A DNA stretch of 64,000 nt from the NCBI GenBank assembly GCA_030141605.1, contig JAQGDQ010002366.1, positions 805,160 to 869,159 on the forward strand, read 5' to 3'. Positions 62,901 through 64,000 of this stretch are shown piece after piece (within the stretch, counting starts at the first letter, position 1; every line of letters starts with the position of its first letter). The DNA is from Tubiluchus corallicola. Lineage: Eukaryota; Priapulida; Priapulimorpha; Priapulimorphida; Tubiluchidae. The notes under the pieces were generated by a model. It worked only from the letters and a program-made list of their open reading frames with translations, did not search any database and had not been told where the DNA came from. A program made the translations under genes and the position numbers.

Positions 62901-63627
62901 ACTTCAAATAAAATTCATTGGAAGTTTCTTGACTTTCTTTATAGGTATTGAACTTTCAAACAAACTGTCCAAGCTGCAATGCGCCAGCTGAAACGCACAT
63001 GAAAGTTGTAGGTTTGTATGCCTTTAAATTAAATCCATAGTATCATTTAATATATTTTGTGTAATTAGTGAACATGACATGCGTCATGCGTATAATGCAA
63101 TACAGTTGATGTACTTTATTATTCATTTTTATTTTGTTTAGCATAACTAAATATCATTTTGAGTCCTATATTCATCAAAAATATGAGATGCAGATATAAT
63201 GATGTCTTGTGAAACACTTTTTAATAAGCACTGCCTTCACCCTCACATGAACAAACAAATATTTAATTCTATGCTACTTCAGACGAAGCGCCTGTTGAAT
63301 GAATAAACAGCTATATTTTAAAATTTACTCTACTTTATGTTTGTCAGAGAAACATCGCTAATGGGGATCGCAGTCCTAATAATGTACTGTATTATTTTTA
63401 ATGACAACATATACCTGAAACACATATTAACTTTGTGCTGTTGTTCAGGATTTTTTTATTTTGCAGCTATTCCACATTTTAAGGAAGTCATCGTCATGGC
63501 AACCAACTGTGAGGCATGTGGGCATCGAACGAATGAAGTGAAATCTGGAGCCGGAATTTCACCTCGTGGTTCACGAATATCGTTGCTTTTGAAAAACCCG
63601 GTTGACTTAACACGTGATGTTTTGAAA
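41941..63627 (+). CDS. ZPR1: ZPR1 zinc-finger protein, nine exons visible, 3' end beyond window
   Basis: Conserved eukaryotic protein that binds eEF1A and shuttles between cytoplasm and nucleus, needed for growth and, in mammals, linked to SMN complexes (family knowledge). Exons: 41941-42048, 43185-43346, 43802-43892, 45493-45563, 46586-46672, 47732-47854, 49066-49134, 62945-63011, 63467-63627, giving 313 residues in frame against about 459 in human. First zinc finger: Cys30/Cys33 and Cys59/Cys62; second: Cys245/Cys248 and Cys274/Cys277. Both are followed by the alpha-helical hairpin signature ([13 protein letters not shown] and [13 protein letters not shown]). Between them lies the beta-sandwich phrase [13 protein letters not shown]. 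The start ATG at 41941 gives a short acidic N-terminus. The last exons lie right of 64000. Intron 7 (49135-62944) contains the laminin gene on the other strand. The exon 2 donor AAG|GTTTTG is weak. Confidence 0.97.
42073..43034. mobile_element. 962-bp TIR element with TGT...ACA ends in ZPR1 intron 1
   Basis: Terminal inverted repeats of 38 bp (TGT(A/T)GGGCGCCGAGTAACC...) match at 36 positions between left (42073) and right (43034) ends, and a perfect 5-bp target duplication GTTAG flanks it (42068-42072, 43035-43039). Subterminal repeats of CCTACTTGGGC recur at 42909, 42938, 42968 and, as CCTACTTCGGC, at 43000, about 30 bp apart; an inverted copy lies at 42151-42178. It has no coding frame, so it is non-autonomous. 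The family cannot be named with certainty: TGT ends recall Ginger-type elements, but those usually make 4-bp duplications. It starts 24 bp after the exon 1 donor and forms most of intron 1. Confidence 0.9.
43893..49065. other. ZPR1: ZPR1 introns 3-6
   Basis: Introns 43893-45492, 45564-46585, 46673-47731 and 47855-49065. They hold a GC-richer unassigned patch at 44640-44790, a (GAT)n tract at about 45816-45838, and a tRNA-like SINE head at 47612-47692. Otherwise AT-rich with no conserved frame. Confidence 0.5.
47612..47692 (-). repeat. tRNA-derived SINE head (relic)
   Basis: On the minus strand the segment reads TTGGCTGAGTTGGTAAAAC (a perfect A-box pattern TRGCNNARNNGG) and, about 40 bases on, GGTTCGATATC (B box with two differences). 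Order and spacing fit a tRNA-like RNA polymerase III promoter. The following 100 bases do not form a recognised gene, so a SINE relic is likelier than a tRNA gene. Confidence 0.55.
49135..50012. other. Left part of ZPR1 intron 7, downstream of the laminin gene
   Basis: AT-rich sequence without a conserved frame. It should contain the end of the laminin 3'UTR at its right side. Confidence 0.4.
50013..50018 (-). terminator. Candidate polyadenylation signal of laminin alpha
   Basis: AATAAA on the minus strand about 385 bases after the TGA stop. It is the nearest canonical hexamer I noticed and is plausible only. Confidence 0.35.
50402..54472 (-). CDS. LAMA5: Laminin alpha exon 5: coiled coil and five LG domains
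   Basis: A single 4071-bp exon from TTTACAG|GACGAA to the TGA encodes residues 1647-3002. The first 380 residues are heptad-rich coiled coil; the rest is five LG modules, each with the closing GC(L/I/V)..(L/I/V)R(I/F/N) pattern ([40 protein letters not shown]). LG1-3 and LG4-5 are separated by a linker [16 protein letters not shown]. The chain ends ten residues after the last LG cysteine, as usual for alpha chains. Confidence 0.95.
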   Translation of the reverse strand, partial: DETVTETKETAEAIISDLITIMNAVQSNQTSIFQVNLQLQSFQSTLLDINTKVNATNDTINRTVAAIDKTIKILEDSEDMFRNATDTLSKAVEASTEWTLVTREAAERLEIASEAVQEAELQTTSTDRLLRKIEADAQRISEAFTSVADIGQEAVDAIERYKFTIEVIANAEELADKADKSISDAVTLAGSVEDLNDDAQLALNRAQELQSTAASSDTDVARLKAEVTSANRSLYQTLPLWQEDIKQEKMSTQLQLNAINFEVKENDIEDKVRKASENAIETSVQVRKVQSQLSPKGAEIEKAEMALSKAENNTKAINSQISNLEQRTMNIKRKASTITDSIQQSMDLVDKNQDSFSIVFEKMTSIDELLTRVMKATEHATMPLHIAGQDIFQFNIQPRSTIHNELVLQFKLDVDTMDSLLYFAEDRNGVNCISIELRDKKIVFKFGGGQKEVVLRSVNELCTGCWLEVSLSRFKFHGTLTITNLENNKKETVVEELNNENGEINITSQMFLGGIPSNYQTAKNTPRENYVGCLFGLRIDGSPISLLQSSAPIPIQNDPQICCPKPPVVDMMSWNKPRCTSDVCRDAIRFNGINSYVELAFADVELDIGLDILAEFSTFTSSAPLIIIKADNTGEYKLSMAEGRVRLETKGGSSRGITISSLNTYNDGQYYQVKAVYNRSTALIALSSLNTSLPVEVENVVEQVRTSLPQFSGRLKFFLGGMGDKEEKSYAGCLRNVFYRSSERKPFLPQSLKLAEFLSSSGVTEGCKYPTEVGISFAEESSYIAIDIHDASIGMLREVGFSLKTHVSSSLLLYTEDNRRNIAYIGLFNGDIFMQFVSAGMNFGIPIQTRGLELNDRQWHEVHIEFKTNFPVIMVDSIRYVQRNRVFLPTAPRDTLTVYIGGVPVNIFVPTQLPSASFYNGDAANITINGQTVDISEPMLITKAVNVALNAVNKPELEEPGPTLTTVTPPATCSLPEIDPETDGTKFGNQPESFIKFNSDSLSRNALETILALSMDFRSLAANGMMFYASDLKRFPRNFIALYIEKGRLVFRMRTLRGVESVQSTNKYDDGEWRTVDIFRTNNFLILYITEPNMPATDYNTNQISQEFTPLNIQLEIYFGGIPLDFSNQIIDGNAQRAFQGCLRNIRFKQPTVVNFDNEVPSEMMGTSNCTVNETTGLYFAGSGTSVVSTTFSIGTSLSLSLIIQPQNTTTGLLMAMIGPPRSFFILRTVEGNVNLLISNNFQEPYNITVNLPENYLCNGDRHSIAMLLDIQLVTLTVDSDLHELKLDRGLSIDNTPRNLYLGGVPSSVTKDNLPVDSIQGFTGCVSRLRINEQQIDLYSMTREEVNLGCPPVTRT
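50402..61856 (-). CDS. LAMA5: Laminin alpha chain, alpha5/alpha3-like, complete coding region (3002 aa, five exons)
   Basis: Secreted basement-membrane subunit that assembles with beta and gamma chains through a coiled coil and binds cell receptors through C-terminal LG modules (family knowledge). Exons: 61856-61414, 60998-56864, 55366-55145, 54720-54583, 54472-50402, all in frame, stop TGA. Order: signal peptide ([19 protein letters not shown]), LN domain to about 240, five EGF-like LEa repeats, a domain IVb-like region (about 520-720), four LEb repeats, domain IVa (about 920-1115), about six LEc repeats to 1460, coiled coil about 1470-2030, then five LG domains starting near 2030, 2230, 2418, 2634 and 2821, with a Pro/Thr linker before LG4. 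The IVb end ([10 protein letters not shown]...) matches vertebrate alpha5. An ATG at 61910 is in frame, but 61856 gives a clean signal peptide. The whole gene lies antisense in ZPR1 intron 7. Confidence 0.97.
55469..55540. repeat. 28-bp tandem repeat, about 2.5 copies
   Basis: The unit CAAAGAACAGAGTAAGTAGA... repeats with period 28 in laminin intron 2. Small differences separate the copies. Confidence 0.8.
56203..56458 (-). mobile_element. tRNA-derived SINE with (ATT)n tail
   Basis: On the minus strand it starts GGCTGGTAGTGCAGCTCAAT (A box TAGTGCAGCTCAATGG), contains an anticodon-arm-like CTTCCCACCCGGGAGG and the B box GGGTTCAACTCCC about 35 bases later, then a body of about 150 bp (GGTACCGCTGGTTCTTCGACC...), and ends in (ATT)n at 56207-56226. 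This is the standard tRNA-head, body and simple-repeat-tail layout of a SINE. No target duplication was evident. Confidence 0.8.
56864..60998 (-). CDS. LAMA5: Laminin alpha exon 2: LN end, LE repeats, IVb and IVa domains
   Basis: A single 4135-bp exon from TTTTTCAG|ACC to AATAAG|GTA encodes residues 148-1526. It carries the end of the LN domain ([17 protein letters not shown]), all EGF-like laminin repeats with their eight-cysteine pattern, and both domain IV inserts. In vertebrate laminin genes this region is split into dozens of exons (family knowledge). An RGD triplet occurs in [10 protein letters not shown] at the LN end. Confidence 0.95.
60999..61413. repeat. Laminin intron 1 with (AAT)n and (CAG/CAA)n tracts
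   Basis: The 415-bp intron between the first two laminin coding exons contains an AATAAT tract (61011-61031) and a CAGCAA-rich tract (about 61105-61170). No coding or RNA feature was seen. Confidence 0.85.
61857..62944. promoter_or_regulatory. Region upstream of laminin alpha within ZPR1 intron 7
   Basis: About 1.1 kb between the laminin start and ZPR1 exon 8. It must hold the laminin promoter and 5'UTR as well as the branch point and acceptor of ZPR1 exon 8 (TTTATAG at 62938-62944). No clear TATA box or motif could be singled out. Confidence 0.45.
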
Positions 63628-64000
63628 GTAGGTTCTTACAATCATTTTGGAGTAGGTTTTTTTAGTTCATCCATAAATGAAATTCACATATGAGTCATAT
63701 ACCATTACTGAAAAAATTAAAAAATGATTGACAAAGATTTTATTTTTTATGATGATGCTTTACATAAATTTAACTTCATTAGTCTAGAAAATCGTAGGCA
63801 AAAATTAATTTGTACTTTTGCTTCTAACAATAGACACTTGCTTCCTTTTTACAGGTTAGTGTGAACAACCAAATTAATCACAATTCTAATAAATCACTTA
63901 TGCCTAAAATTTGAATAGAATGCTACAAACATTCAGCAATGCCTGTCGTAATAGCCGTTCCACAGTTTTGTCGTGCACACGCGCTGTTGCTATAGATCAA
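63628..64000. other. ZPR1: Start of ZPR1 intron 9
   Basis: It follows the exon 9 donor AAA|GTAGGT. The acceptor-like TTTTTACAG at about 63855 is not followed by sequence matching the next ZPR1 segment, so the next exon is outside the window. Confidence 0.6.

Noticed and set aside
63337-63466. N-terminal part of the 118-codon open frame covering ZPR1 exon 9
   Set aside because: Only the part after the acceptor at 63466 matches ZPR1; the upstream codons are intron read-through.

Overview
This window is nuclear DNA from an AT-rich invertebrate animal. The genes are metazoan (a laminin alpha chain, an SLC13 carrier, CCDC92, ZPR1), carry spliceosomal introns with GT-AG junctions and one GC-AG junction, and sit among many short DNA transposons, SINE-like tRNA relics and dead retroelements. 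The exact lineage cannot be fixed by eye. An alpha5-like laminin in only five coding exons is unusual and may hint at an early-branching or intron-losing lineage, but that is inference.

Layout: (1) 1-14128, minus strand: the first seven coding exons of an SLC13-family sodium-coupled anion symporter; the 3' part lies beyond base 1. (2) 14129-20079: spacer between two divergent genes, with a LINE relic and possible regulatory motifs. (3) 20080-27077, plus strand: a complete six-exon CCDC92 homologue with a hAT-type element in its first intron. (4) 29022-31220, minus strand: a complete two-exon GNAT acetyltransferase with an extra C-terminal acetyltransferase-like domain; its intron carries a MITE-like element and a long CT microsatellite. 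(5) 31221-41940: a gene-poor, transposon-rich stretch with a large fold-back element, a dead LTR-retrotransposon integrase, and a dead LINE containing a nested MITE. (6) 41941 to beyond the right edge, plus strand: ZPR1, nine exons visible. Its first intron is mostly a 962-bp terminal-inverted-repeat element. Its 13.8-kb seventh intron contains, on the opposite strand, a complete 3002-residue laminin alpha gene (50402-61856).

Exon junctions were derived by hand from splice consensus plus reading-frame continuity and family alignment from memory; every joined junction keeps the frame. The five host genes show no functional linkage to one another. The main points of interest are the laminin nested in ZPR1, the intron-poor laminin, a 12-residue RGD-containing tandem repeat in the SLC13 cytoplasmic loop, a 35-bp minisatellite that has multiplied a real 5' splice site, and several transposable elements with readable ends and target-site duplications.
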